NCBI GenBank assembly: GCA_029449245.1
Contig: JANATF010000027.1
Location: 12,501-76,500 of the forward strand
DNA from: Mortierella alpina
Lineage: Eukaryota > Mortierellomycota > Mortierellomycetes > Mortierellales > Mortierellaceae
Length of the DNA stretch: 64,000 nt
Direction of reading: 5' to 3'
The notes under the pieces are model-generated. The model ran no database searches. It had not been told where the DNA came from and saw only the letters and a program-made list of their open reading frames with translations. The position numbers and the translations under genes were made by a program. The first letter of the stretch is position 1. Each line of letters begins with the position of its first letter. Of the stretch, positions 41,749 through 51,468 are shown one piece after another.

Positions 41749-42147
41749 CTAAGCAGTTATGTTAGAGAAGTTTATCTCACAGGTGACTTTCTTGAGAGGA
41801 AAGTCTCCACATGGAGGACAGTCACCACACGGGCTGCACGGTAACGGTGCAGGGCATGGGACAAAAGTCGGACACGGAGGTGGAGTCGGACACGGTATTT
41901 CGTCTACCTTCGTAATTGTACCACATCCACTACCATCTGAAGGCCATTCGAACTTCACAACGCAGGGACCGTGACAAGTGTACGTATCGACATCACAGTA
42001 AGCACAACCAACAGTCGAAGGGAAACCAGGTATGTCGATTACACCCTCCCTGAAATTACACGGACAATTAGGAGGCTTGGGACGTGGACCGGGAAGCCCA
42101 GCAAATGCAGAAGAAAGAATCGTAATAAATATGTGTATACGTCGCAT
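41749..42147 (-). CDS. Secreted proline/cysteine-rich protein, 132 aa
   Basis: The start MRRIHIFITILSSAFA is a signal peptide with likely cleavage near residue 16. The mature chain has 17 cysteines: an N-terminal half with spaced pairs (CPCNF, CAYCDVDTYTC, CVV) and a C-terminal half that is a Pro-Cys string (CPTPPPCPTFVPCPAPLPC, CSPCGDCPPCGD), like a wall-associated or disulfide-linked extracellular protein. The TATA box (tataaatacc, about 42266) lies 120 bases upstream on the minus strand. No family recognised. The repeat-like PC tail may vary in length between strains. Confidence 0.78.
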   Translation of the reverse strand: MRRIHIFITILSSAFAGLPGPRPKPPNCPCNFREGVIDIPGFPSTVGCAYCDVDTYTCHGPCVVKFEWPSDGSGCGTITKVDEIPCPTPPPCPTFVPCPAPLPCSPCGDCPPCGDFPLKKVTCEINFSNITA

Positions 42148-42179
42148 TATGGAGATTTTCCGTGTTTCTGGTGTTATGA

Positions 42180-42757
42180 TTAAAAAACAGCTTAGCTTAG
42201 TCAGGTGAATATTGGTATTTCAGTGGGTTAATTTGTTGTATGTGAGTGAGAAAGAGTGCGGGTATTTATAGGGGGGCTTTGCGTACGTTCATTACGTTCA
42301 TAGCAAAGTTGGACAGGCTGCTGACAGGCTACTCACTGAGAAAATATGCGAAACACTTCCTGTAATTGGCTGGAAAGCCGGAACTTCTCATTCAGCTCCA
42401 TGCACATTCCCACAGTTGTGGCAGTGACAGCCTTTTTTTGAGACACGCTTTCTGAGACCATTTCACAACGCGATGCATCTCGGGATGCAGCACGTTATGC
42501 AGCATGGGAGGAAGACACAACCCGTGAAGGATTTCTTTGGGGCGCGACTTACGAGTAACTCAGACGTAACAGGCAGTGAAACATGTGAATATGCAGCCAA
42601 TCAGCATCATGCTTATTTCCTATTGTAGGTGGCCCGTGCTGTCTAGAACGAACATGGACAATCCACGAAAATCACTCAGCCAACAGAAAGTGAAACACTA
42701 ACGTTTGCCACGCAGGATTAAGGATGGCTTAGACTTGTTCTTTGTCTGCACTTCGAT
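42180..42757. other. Promoter of the 132-aa gene; otherwise no gene seen
   Basis: TATA at about 42266. Small frames only. Confidence 0.5.
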
Positions 42758-43479
42758 AAACCTTCCTTTGAGTAGGATGACACAACGGGCTTTTTTTTCT
42801 CCCTTTTTAAGCACCTTCTCGAATCATCGCACGAACCCTCGTAAGAAACCTTTCAAAAACGGCTACCACAATCCTCGCACAAACCCTGTACATCCTGCAA
42901 AAAAAAATCAATGCAAAAACATTTTCCCGCTTTACTGCTGCTTGTTACGTTAATCGGGACATGTACTCATGCATTTTGTACATGTAGTCGATGCGCAGTG
43001 CGAGTCGCATTTAAAACAGTCGAAAATATCAGTTTACCAGTAGCTGATTGTCGTTTCTATGAAGACCTAATGACATGCAGCTCTATGGGAAACGTCTTCC
43101 GTGGCATTTACAAAGTACCACTTCATTATACTCCATCTTGCCACCATCTCGTTAACGCGACCGGGCATATTTATGATGCAGGCATAATTAGCGGTTTCGT
43201 AAACATATGCAAGGATCTCCACGGTGAAATAGAACCACTGAACGATCCAAATTACAGTTGCTAGTACCTTTTCCTCAGCCTCTCGTTTATCTCTTCAGTC
43301 GTTTCGCCCGCCTGCGCCAGCCAGAACTCCTCCACGGCCATAACCCAAGACGCATCAACGGTCTAACCCGAAGCCTACGCGACCTGTTGTGAATGAATCA
43401 TCGTTTAGCAGATCGTCTGTCAATAAACTTATAAATTTGCTAAAGCAAAAAAAAAAAAAAAAAAAAAACCTTCCTTTGA
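42758..43479 (+). mobile_element. Retroposed cDNA-like insertion with target duplication and poly(A)
   Basis: The 14-base sequence AAACCTTCCTTTGA occurs at 42758-42771 and again at 43466-43479. Between them lie a leader, a complete 117-codon gene (42911-43264), a 3' UTR with AATAAA at 43422-43427 and, 20 bases later, a 22-base A run (43447-43468) abutting the second copy. A poly(A) tail after a proper polyadenylation signal plus flanking target duplication is the hallmark of LINE-mediated retroposition of an mRNA. At least 11 bases of the duplication are outside the A run. Confidence 0.8.
42911..43264 (+). CDS. Secreted cysteine-rich protein, 117 aa, in a retroposed copy
   Basis: The signal peptide is MQKHFPALLLLVTLIGTCTH, with cleavage near residue 21. 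The mature chain has nine cysteines (FCTCSRC near the start, one at the very C-terminus), two possible N-glycosylation sites (NIS, NAT) and ends NYSC. The frame is intact and intronless. It lies inside a poly(A)-tailed, target-duplicated insertion, so it is probably a retrogene whose intron-bearing parent is elsewhere. The sequence from 42772 to 42910 would be the source mRNA's leader, and any promoter must come from the host site. Function unknown; effector-like by composition. Confidence 0.72.
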   Translation: MQKHFPALLLLVTLIGTCTHAFCTCSRCAVRVAFKTVENISLPVADCRFYEDLMTCSSMGNVFRGIYKVPLHYTPSCHHLVNATGHIYDAGIISGFVNICKDLHGEIEPLNDPNYSC

Positions 43480-43513
43480 AAATAGTTCTTCCTTCAGAAT
43501 ATCTCACTAAGTC

Positions 43514-43702
43514 ATGCAGCGTTATCCTCGAGTTGTGCTTTCTTGTGCAGCATTGTTGGGGCTGATTTACGCTGCCACTCAAGCTACCAGCAACCTCTTT
43601 CCCGGAAAACGAGACAGTGATTCAGCAAGTCCCAGTGATGAACTTAAACATGCAAGATACGGTATCCCACTCGTCTCTGGAATATTTGGAGTCGGTTGCT
43701 GA
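43514..43702 (+). CDS. Putative secreted peptide precursor, 62 aa
   Basis: Residues 1-24 (MQRYPRVVLSCAALLGLIYA + ATQA) form a signal peptide. A KR dibasic site at about 32-33, typical for Kex2-type processing, is followed by an acidic spacer and a hydrophobic end, RYGIPLVSGIFGVGC. The shape, signal plus propeptide plus dibasic cut plus short end peptide, resembles fungal secreted peptide precursors, but no family member was recognised. The retroposed element sits 34 bases upstream of its ATG, within its leader or promoter. Removing that insertion joins the leader to sequence ending at 42757. Confidence 0.55.
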   Translation: MQRYPRVVLSCAALLGLIYAATQATSNLFPGKRDSDSASPSDELKHARYGIPLVSGIFGVGC

Positions 43703-43768
43703 GCATCATGGCTCGTTGTTGTCGTCTCTACATTCATCGATAAAACATTCATGGTTGAGAGGGCTTTT

Positions 43769-43810
43769 GGCTTGGGCAGCCAAGCGTTCATAGCAATGTT
43801 GCTTTTTGAT
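43769..43810 (+). rRNA. 28S rRNA mini-fragment
   Basis: Forty-two bases (ggcttgggcagccaagcgtt and catagcaatgttgctttttgat) match 28S from the common 5' boundary region. The match passes into a ggat microsatellite at the gat of tttttgat. Confidence 0.85.
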
Positions 43811-43932
43811 GGATGGATGAATGGATGGAAGGATGGAGGATGGGAGCGTAGTAAGTGATTGCGTGGTAAAAATATCGTGACTGTGGAACGTAGCAATTGC
43901 AGTGGTAGAAATACATACTTGTAACATCTGCG
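43806..43932. repeat. (GGAT)n plus degenerate 47-bp minisatellite
   Basis: A short ggatggatgaatggatgg run is followed by two degenerate copies of the gggagcgtagtaattgcgtt family found at 48775-48900 and 51060-51450. Confidence 0.75.
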
Positions 43933-43934
43933 CA

Positions 43935-44775
43935 AAGATGATACAGTAGTTACTTATGAAATTTATGAAATGCTCTGCCATAACGACACGTTAACTACAT
44001 AACACCTACACACAAGACCTCTATGGTGCGTATACGTAAAACGTGGAGGAATTGCATTGTTACTAGATCCGAACACTTCTTGGCTCACGTGTTCATTTAC
44101 AATAGTACAGATCCGTTACACCAAGTACTATGCCTCCAAGAGTGTAACAGGAGTTGAGGGCGCATCGTTAGAGACCAAAACAAGGATAACGCCAAGCCGT
44201 AAGAGACTGGAACGACCTTGCTCGGACCCTCACAGACATAGATAAATAGACGCTGCTTTCCTCTGCAAGAAGATCAGACTTTGCCTGCCTTATTAAATAT
44301 CATATAAACCCACATCCCCTGACCTCCTCTTGTTGCATCATTAGCCCGCCCGCATCGAGAACGGGAATTCTCGAGAACCCATCTCTCTCCACCGGTGCAA
44401 AGCTTGCCTTGCCAAACTCTCTTCTCCAACTCTGGAAGACACAGCACATCGACACAATGTTGTCCACGCGATCGTTCGTGATGCGCGAGAGCAACGAAAT
44501 CACTGAAGACCAACGCTGGAACTTTGAACTGACTGAACCTTTGCATAAATTCATAGCAGGCTAGACATACCGCAAGGACCTTTCATGCCCTGAAAAGTGG
44601 CGTGAAGTCATAATGGAAGAAATACTTCTACCAATCGTTGCGTGCAGAGGGCCAAACGATCTTAGTAAGTCATAATGAAGAAGAACAGTCACACAAGTTA
44701 CAGCGCTTAACATGTTAACCTTAAAAACACAGATGCCCTGTGACTTGAAAAGGCCGCAGAAAACCTTATCTGTAA
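43935..44775. other. No supported gene
   Basis: A 35-codon plus frame at 44457 (MLSTRSFVMRESNEITEDQR) looks protein-like but ends quickly without a clear splice donor. Nothing else is recognisable. Confidence 0.4.
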
Positions 44776-45600
44776 CTAATCTAAGCCATCGAGGCGATAC
44801 TGCTCATTTTCAGAAGCTACTCGATTAACTATGCACGCAGGTAATAAACATTTGCAGATCGGTGCGGCCATGCATGGCTTGCTCCGGGATGCGTCGGACC
44901 GTAGATTGAGAGGATCCAGTATGTTAATTAGAACTAGCAGTTGGTGCTGCAGTAGCCTTAGCCTTTGGTCTGGAACGTTTTGTCTCACGGAATATTCCGA
45001 TGACATCGTAGTGATGCCTTCCGAAAGTGATTGAAACCATCCCTGGAAAGCTTCATTCTTTGTCCACATCTGATCAAATGCCGCGTAGCCCATGCAAAAC
45101 AGATCCCCGTCCTCTTCAACACTCATGACCTGTCCGATCGCCAATTGTTCAGCACGCCAGAGCCAGAATGGCGATTCTTTGCCTTGCTGTGTGTACGTAT
45201 CATTAAAAATGAAGCGAATCTTGCCCATGGTCTTCTTCAGCAAGCTGCCTTGCTTGTCGGTTGCGAAGTGAAGAAATTGCCCTTGTCTACGGAGAATGTA
45301 TGACCAGCAGAAATACTGTCCGACAAGAAAGCATGTGTACCGCAGCACATTGTTTCTTCTTTGCCCGTCGGTATCCATCCAGCCCAGAAGCTGTTTCTCA
45401 GTGATGTAGTACAGTCTCGATTGGAGTTCTTGAGCAGCAAAAAGGATAGGGTCGTGGTATTTTTTGATCAGCTTTTCGGTTTCAGTGAGTTGTTTGTGCC
45501 TGTCAGAGTAGAATTTGTACCAGACAGTTATGCTGGCACCGAATAGCACGCCGATTAGGGAGACGCCAGCAGCGATTATGCTGGCTTTCGGGTCAGACAT
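44776..45600 (-). CDS. Conserved-looking membrane-anchored protein, 274 aa
   Basis: Residues 8-28 (IIAAGVSLIGVLFGASITVW) are one membrane segment, followed by a soluble region. It has a strongly patterned core (YHDPILFAAQELQSRLYYIT, LLGWMDTDGQRRN, RYTCFLVGQYFCWSYILRRQ, GQFLHFATD). This core recalls an uncharacterised family I have seen in fungi and some bacteria, but I cannot name it. Further lines are KIRFIFNDTYTQQG and FWLWRAEQLAIGQVM. The last 40 residues (KPCMAAPICKCLLPACIVNR) are less protein-like, so a 3' intron may be missed. A minus-strand TATA (tataac, about 45655) is 50 bases upstream. Confidence 0.7.
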   Translation of the reverse strand: MSDPKASIIAAGVSLIGVLFGASITVWYKFYSDRHKQLTETEKLIKKYHDPILFAAQELQSRLYYITEKQLLGWMDTDGQRRNNVLRYTCFLVGQYFCWSYILRRQGQFLHFATDKQGSLLKKTMGKIRFIFNDTYTQQGKESPFWLWRAEQLAIGQVMSVEEDGDLFCMGYAAFDQMWTKNEAFQGWFQSLSEGITTMSSEYSVRQNVPDQRLRLLQHQLLVLINILDPLNLRSDASRSKPCMAAPICKCLLPACIVNRVASENEQYRLDGLD

Positions 45601-46429
45601 GGTAAAATAGTTGCGAATGAACGGTAAGGATCAGAGCGATTTACATGCAGGTGTTATAAAAATTACATATCGTGGTGGTGCAAATGAGCTGGTGAGCGAA
45701 CAGAGGTACAGAACAAAAAGGAGGCAGCGAACGAAAAGTGATTTCTTAAATAGCAGCAGACACTGGCACTAAATTTCATGACATGCAAGGCCAGGGATAC
45801 TCAAGTAAGTGCGCCGCGAAGGGCGATGCTTGTCTAGACTTTGTTCGGTCTGTTCATATATAATAGCTGTACATAAATGCATATAATCATTGCATTTCCT
45901 AACGTCTTTCCCACCACTGGTGGCTGTGCAGTCTAGACACGGAGCTTTCGTGGTCCAGCCTCATGTCTCCCTGAAAATCTTTCCCACCACTGGTGGCTGT
46001 GCAGTCTATTCACCAGCACACACACTGTCACAACTGTGGGAATTCGAGACTGAAACAGTCTGGACTCAATGGTCAAACCACTGGCTATATCCGACGACCT
46101 TGGGATAAGACTCCCTCCTCCATCGGGACATCTCGAGACCATTCGTGACGATTTAAACAGGTTGATCCTAAGGGTGCAAATATTGGAGATGCATGGGCAT
46201 GACCACCATTCGTCTATAGCATAATGCCTTTATCTTCAACCTGTAAATATGTATATAAAACAATCAAAAAACTGGAGTTTCTTACCCGGCCTATGGAAGG
46301 AAAAAGAAATGGACGACTATGACAGAGGGTATCGTGCAGACTGGTGATGAAAAAGGAAAAAATAAGGAGTAAATTCCATGTGCACGGTGTACATGAGAGT
46401 ACTCAGTCAGCATCAGTCGCCGATCACCA
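45601..46429. other. No gene; 31-bp direct repeat
   Basis: The 31-base sequence tctttcccaccactggtggc + tgtgcagtcta occurs at 45905-45935 and 45978-46008 and contains the palindrome ccaccactggtgg. No coding frame is supported. Confidence 0.7.
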
Positions 46430-46510
46430 AGCCTACTTTTGATCTTTTTGTCGGACTCGCAGGTTGTTTGTTGATCGCCTATGCTGCTAGAGTCTGTCGA
46501 GGAATTTTTT
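46430..46510 (-). pseudogene. Relic of a CRN 3' end
   Basis: The sequence ctttttgtcggactcgcagg ... gctagagtctgtcgagga matches 19963-20030, the last coding exon of the NTPase CRN gene (the line FLDRLKQHKRSAAEEQ), with in-frame stops. Only about 80 bases remain. Confidence 0.65.
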
Positions 46511-46511
46511 T

Positions 46512-48517
46512 TTATTCTCTAATTATAGCATGGACATCATTATTTACTCTGCTTTCTATCGCGGCCTCGGACCACATCCTTAGTCGTTCCTGAGCTACAT
46601 GTCTCCAGTCATGTCCTACGGCTCCTAAGCACAGTGGACTGTCTGAGTGGTAGCTGTCAATTTCCCAGACGTATTCTGCAAAAGGCATTATGACAATCAT
46701 ATGGTTTCCTGATGGTGGAGGTGAATCGTCCTCCTCAAGGCCATCGACTTCCTGTTCTTCTTGAAGTTGATCTGTCTCCCGGTCACTGAGTAGCCAATAA
46801 TGCAGGCTTCGAAGACTGATATCTTGATCCGCAGCATAAGGATCATACTCGGCTTCCTACCAGACGTGATGAAGAGGGCAGATTGTAAGATTTGGTTGCT
46901 TCCTGCAACTGAATACGGCTGTGAGAACTTTTACTCACATCCTTGCATATGCGGCTCAAAATGGTCTTCACGGCTTCGCTTTGCGAGCACGGCTCCTGAT
47001 TTGCTAGAAAATTGAAGAGCGCAAGCGTACAGCATTGTCCAGAATTTGTCTATTAAATTTTGGTATCATCAAAACTGTTAGGTGACACTAGACATAAAAC
47101 CGCGGCATCTTACAACCCGATAGCATTACCTGTCGGAAAGAGATGGGTTCCTTTTTTGGTTTCGGCCGATCGCGCCCTACGCCCATAGTCAATCTTTCGC
47201 ACCGGTTCCATGGTCCATTATCCAAATCAAAAGATACCGGTATCTGTGATGAGTCGGGAGCATCTTCAGCGTCCAGCTTGCCCATCAGCCTGCGGGTGTC
47301 ATACGAGTTCCAATAGCAAACCAAGTATGCGAGATGTTCAGCACGGCTCTGCTCATCCACGTTGTCCTTAACAAGAAGCTTCGATGTCACCATGTATGGC
47401 GAATTCATCCAGTAGAACCAATGGTTTATGAAGACTAGAGTGGTGTTAGAAATTGGCATACACGCCTACTGTCATTGCCCATTGATACGTCAACTCACCA
47501 GGGTCGTAGAGAGCTTCGAGTAATTGATCTTCATCTGGAACAGGAAGGAGTGATATCCAGCACTTTGGCGCCTACAAATATTAAAAAAGAATAAGACATA
47601 AGAGGCGATCCCCAACAGAGCGTCATCTGACTGAATTCGTGAATTATCCTCACCACTTTGTCCGGTAATACCAAGCTCATAACAAAATCAGCTTGCCTCT
47701 CCAAATCAGTGAAACGCTCATGAATGCCTTCTCGTGTTAGACGCCCAATATGTTTCACAAATGACATGTAGCCACTGTCCTCGTCAATTTTCTGTTGCTG
47801 AAATATAGCTACACCATACTGGACAATAACTTGGCAATCATCCAGGCTCCAACATCCGATAATGTCCTCGATGGCTCTGCGAAAACGGCCAACACGCATA
47901 AGATCAAGTACGTGTCGAAGCTTTGCTGCTCCAGCAGAATCGGGGCTGTCGTTGATAATAGTTTCTCCTAAAGCTGCTTTGAGCAAGAGATCAGAAACCG
48001 CGTGGTCGAGACACTGCGCTTTTCTTTTTCGGCATTGATGATATTCGTCTGTTGTTGATAAAAAGCTTACATTCATCAAAGACGAATGGCAAATGGGCTC
48101 CTCCAGGTTTTGCTGTCCTGTCCGCTCAAGTTGAACGTTGATATCTTGTTGAACAGTCGTATTGCGTTTCGCCTGAGGTAATGGCCGCTCATTAACTGCT
48201 TCTCGTTGATCCTGATGGTTGTCAGGGCCTTCTTCATGTCCGTGTTGCACAACCGTAGGGAGTCCTGCCATAAACTCCTCCAAGCTTGCGAAGGCTTTCT
48301 TGTTGGCCTGCCCGAGCTTTTTCTTTTTGTCCGGTTCCTCTGCCAGCACTGCCTCCATCAGGATGGAGAAGAAATTCTCCAGAAATGTTTCTGAGTTGCT
48401 ATACCACCGGAGAAGATGTCTGCGAAGCACGTCTTTTCTGCGCTCCAGGTCATGATCTCGCCGTATTTTTTTCACAACTGCCCAATGTTGGTGAAGCCTT
48501 TGTTCAACAGTGGTCAT
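46512..48517 (-). CDS. Hypothetical protein, about 547 aa, five exons
   Basis: Predicted exons are 48517-47654, 47571-47499, 47434-47130, 46995-46939 and 46856-46512; all donors are gtgag or gtaat and all phases agree. Residues 1-60 are basic/helical (KKIRRDHDLERRKDVLRRHL). A polar linker follows, then a helical domain (FRRAIEDIIGCWSLDDCQVI; IGRLTREGIHERFTDLERQA). The middle has FINHWFYWMNSPYMVTSKLL and LAYLVCYWNSYDTRRLM. The last exon has an acidic run and MIVIMPFAEYVWEIDSYHSD, WRHVAQERLRMWSEAAIESR. No signal peptide or known motif. It is a good example of a lineage-specific multi-exon gene; clean splicing argues it is functional. Confidence 0.68.
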
Positions 48518-48654
48518 TATAGCCTATATTCGATAGCGTCAAGTGTAAGTTGAATGGAAAGATCGATTTCCTTGATGTACGAGTTGTCTATCTGTAAAAT
48601 AGGCGCTACACCAAATTTTACTCTAACATCAACGCAATTGTTACCTTTTCCGCG

Positions 48655-48905
48655 TGGACGGGATGAATCAACGGAGAGACGGATGTGGATGGATGTGATG
48701 GATGGATGTGGATCGATGGATGGATGTGATGGATCGACGGATGGATGGATGGATGAAGAGTTGGATGGGTGGAAGCGTAGTAATGGCGTTGTTAAGAATA
48801 CATTACTTTCGAATCGTGACTGGGAACGTAGTAATTGCGTTGTTAAGAATACATTACTTTCGAATCGTGACTGGGAGCGTAGTAATTGCGTTGTTCTGGA
48901 ACACT
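48655..48905. repeat. (GGAT)n microsatellite plus 47-bp minisatellite
   Basis: A ggatgtgatggatgg-type run (48678-48770) leads into about two and a half copies of gggagcgtagtaattgcgtt + gttaagaatacattactttcgaatcgtgact. Confidence 0.9.
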
Positions 48906-48909
48906 CTGG

Positions 48910-49513
48910 AGAAAAGTACAAGTGACACCTCGCCAAAGCCAGTTGTTCAAGCAGAGAGCGCAGCCAGTTGAGTCGAGACTCTGGATCCAGGCCAGGTCTA
49001 GGTCATGGCCGATTCGAAGTGTGAGGCTCAGTTCGATGCTCCCCATGCACCTGCCAACATTGGTGTCATGTAAGTAGGGAACCAGGCTTTAAATGACGGA
49101 CATAATAGTCCTCGTTAGGTTTCTGTTGCGCATACGGTCGGATCCGAGCCAAATCAAAACTTAACTGCCACGCAAGAGTGATCCAGATTCTAGCCTTATG
49201 CTAGATTAGACAGCCTGGTCTGGCTGTGCAATTAAACACTCTTGTAAACTGAGAACCAGGGCCAGGTTCCCAAAGAAAAGGCCCAGAGCCTGGTTTCAGC
49301 GAGAATATACACAAACATCCATGTCATGCTTCGATTCTCTATTGTCTTGGGCAGGGGGTGGTCTATTCAAACCACGTAAAAATGTCTGTTGTACTTATAA
49401 ATACTGCTTTAAGTGCTAGTGCTAGGCTCTTTTAGAAGGCAACATTCGATTTCAAATTCACTTGTGCCTCACCCCTTTTTTATCACGCTTCTCTGCGCCC
49501 TTTATTCCTTTTC
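48910..49513. other. No gene; promoter of the 392-aa gene
   Basis: Scattered ccagg words (48988, 49257, 49305) but no frame. TATA (tataaatac, about 49398) and a CT-rich leader precede the ATG at 49514. Confidence 0.5.
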
Positions 49514-50692
49514 ATGACTTCAGAAGTATCTTCACACGATAAAGGCGAAAATAACCAGGACCTTTCACCAGAGATCCATGCACGTCGACCACGAGCAGCC
49601 AGCCAAGAGAGAACCAGGTTCGAAATGGATCCCCTCCCCCGAATCCTATCTTACGAGGAGTTTAAACGTGCCAACAACGAGCATCACGCCAAGGAGCCCC
49701 GAGCATGCCCAACATATGAGGATACTGAATATGACAAGCAGCTCTTACCTTTCAAGAGTGATAGAGACGAGATGTTCTGTTTGGCATGGCTCAACAAGAA
49801 TTTAAACGCCTGCACCTGTTGTCAGATTGCCACTCCCATTTCCGATCACGGGATTGGTGGCACATTTCGCATATGCTACAAATCGCCACGACAAAACAAT
49901 CATCGCATTCTGATTCTTGACGCGCTTAAAGCAAAGTTGCTCATTGCTGGCACTACCTGTGATGAGCAACAATTTACTATTGCACTGTTCGACAGCCAAG
50001 CATCTGACGAGGTCATCGCAGACCTGTGCCAGCAAGTCAGGCGCAATCAGTTTATCTCCACGCGCTGCATGCAGCAGGCAGTATATGAGGCAGCAAGGCA
50101 AGGTGTGAATGCTCAGATCCCAGTGAAAGGCCATCCCGTTGAAAAAGCAACCATGGATGAGGATCGGGGTGCCGGCATGCACATCTATCGTGCACATCAA
50201 GTACTTGCTACCTACCTCCTATCAATGGACTCTGCATACAGTACGGACAGAGGAGTCGATGTGAACCGAGCATTCAGAGCTGTTGGGAAGCGTTTGAAGA
50301 CTGACTACCGTACCGAGAACTACTCAATGTATGCTGGCATTGTGATAGGGATTCTTCTTGGTGGAGTTATGCGGTATGCAAAAAACGAAATCAAGAATGA
50401 TTCTCAGAGAGTGGAAAAACTAAAGCTAGCATTCCAAGCTGTAGGCGTAGCGGTTGGAGCAGCGCCTATTGTAGGAAGCATTATGGGTGGAATTATCAAC
50501 ATGATATCTGGGCCTATAGCAAAGCGCATTTTTGACAGCAAATCCATTGATGAGCATGTGCCCCGTCTTGGAGCGGCCATTGAAGATCGTACTCGGAAGT
50601 ATGCAAAATATGACGAGCAACACATGCTGCAATGGCAGGAGTTCAATCGTCAGCTTGGAAAGACAATGCGTCACTGCGGATTTTCCTATTAA
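49514..50692 (+). CDS. Hypothetical membrane protein, 392 aa
   Basis: Single exon. Residues 1-60 are polar and basic (RRPRAASQERTR). Residues 95-215 form a soluble domain with a cysteine cluster (LNKNLNACTCCQIATP) and a strand-rich line (GGTFRICYKSPRQNNHRILI). Near the end two glycine-rich hydrophobic stretches, YAGIVIGILLGGVMRY (about 280) and AFQAVGVAVGAAPIVGSIMG + GIINMI (about 310-335), could insert in a membrane as a hairpin. The C-terminal 50 residues are charged. The Gly/Ala hairpin resembles membrane-active segments of pore formers or MAC-like helices only in composition. No family recognised. Confidence 0.72.
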   Translation: MTSEVSSHDKGENNQDLSPEIHARRPRAASQERTRFEMDPLPRILSYEEFKRANNEHHAKEPRACPTYEDTEYDKQLLPFKSDRDEMFCLAWLNKNLNACTCCQIATPISDHGIGGTFRICYKSPRQNNHRILILDALKAKLLIAGTTCDEQQFTIALFDSQASDEVIADLCQQVRRNQFISTRCMQQAVYEAARQGVNAQIPVKGHPVEKATMDEDRGAGMHIYRAHQVLATYLLSMDSAYSTDRGVDVNRAFRAVGKRLKTDYRTENYSMYAGIVIGILLGGVMRYAKNEIKNDSQRVEKLKLAFQAVGVAVGAAPIVGSIMGGIINMISGPIAKRIFDSKSIDEHVPRLGAAIEDRTRKYAKYDEQHMLQWQEFNRQLGKTMRHCGFSY

Positions 50693-50879
50693 GTGATTCC
50701 ATACTTTGCTTCCTCGAATATATTGAATTGTGTATCTCAGTACCCCTTAAGATATGCCGTGCGGACTTGTTGGTGGACTGAAATGTCTGAGGGTGAATCA
50801 AGGCATCTCTCACGGACCAATTGAGAAATCATGAAAGGAAACATATCAAAGCACAGGCCACTCGAACACATTAGCTGAC

Positions 50880-50982
50880 AATCTACAACGCGTCCGACGA
50901 ATTCGACGCAAGGATTGGAGAAAGCCGACATCGAAGGATCAATAAGCAACGTCGCTATGAACGCTTCGCTGCCACAAGCCAG
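50880..50982 (-). rRNA. 28S rRNA pseudogene fragment
   Basis: On the minus strand ctggcttgtggcagcgaagc through gatccttcgatgtcggct (50982-50913) matches 28S from the common boundary; similarity becomes loose beyond. A 47-bp minisatellite array follows at 51060. Confidence 0.85.
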
Positions 50983-51059
50983 CACCAAAAAAAAAGATGT
51001 TGATGTCGAGGGGTGTGGAAAAAAAAATTAGCACATGAACACGCATCAATTTTTCAATG

Positions 51060-51450
51060 TCTCGCGTAGTAATTGCGTTGGTAAGAAATACATTTTGAAT
51101 CGTGACTGGGAGCATAGTAATTGCGTTGGTAAGAAATACATTTTGAATCGTGACTGGGAGCATAGTAGTTGCGTTGGTAAGAAATACATTTTGAATCGTG
51201 ACTGGGAGAGTAATTGCGTTGGTAAGAAATACATTTTGAATCGTGACTGGGAGCATAGTAGTTGCGTTGGTAAGAAATACATTTTGAATCGTGACTGGGA
51301 GCATAGTAGTTGCGTTGGTAAGAAATACATTTTGAATCGTGACTGGGAGTGTAGTAATTGCGGTAAGAAATACATTACTTTTAAATCCGTGACTGGGAGC
51401 GTAGTAATTGCGTTGGTAAGAAATACATTACTTTTGAATCCTTGACTGGG
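51060..51450. repeat. 47-bp minisatellite, about eight copies
   Basis: The unit gtagtaattgcgttggtaag + aaatacattttgaatcgtgactgggagca is repeated, the last two copies carrying acttt. The long frames on both strands are artefacts of it. The same family occurs at 43840-43932 and 48775-48905. Confidence 0.95.
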
Positions 51451-51468
51451 AGCTCGCCAGTCGTTTAT

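Noticed and set aside
45905-46008. A transposon marked by the 31-bp direct repeat
   Set aside because: Only 42 bases separate the copies and there are no inverted ends or coding sequence; a local duplication explains it.
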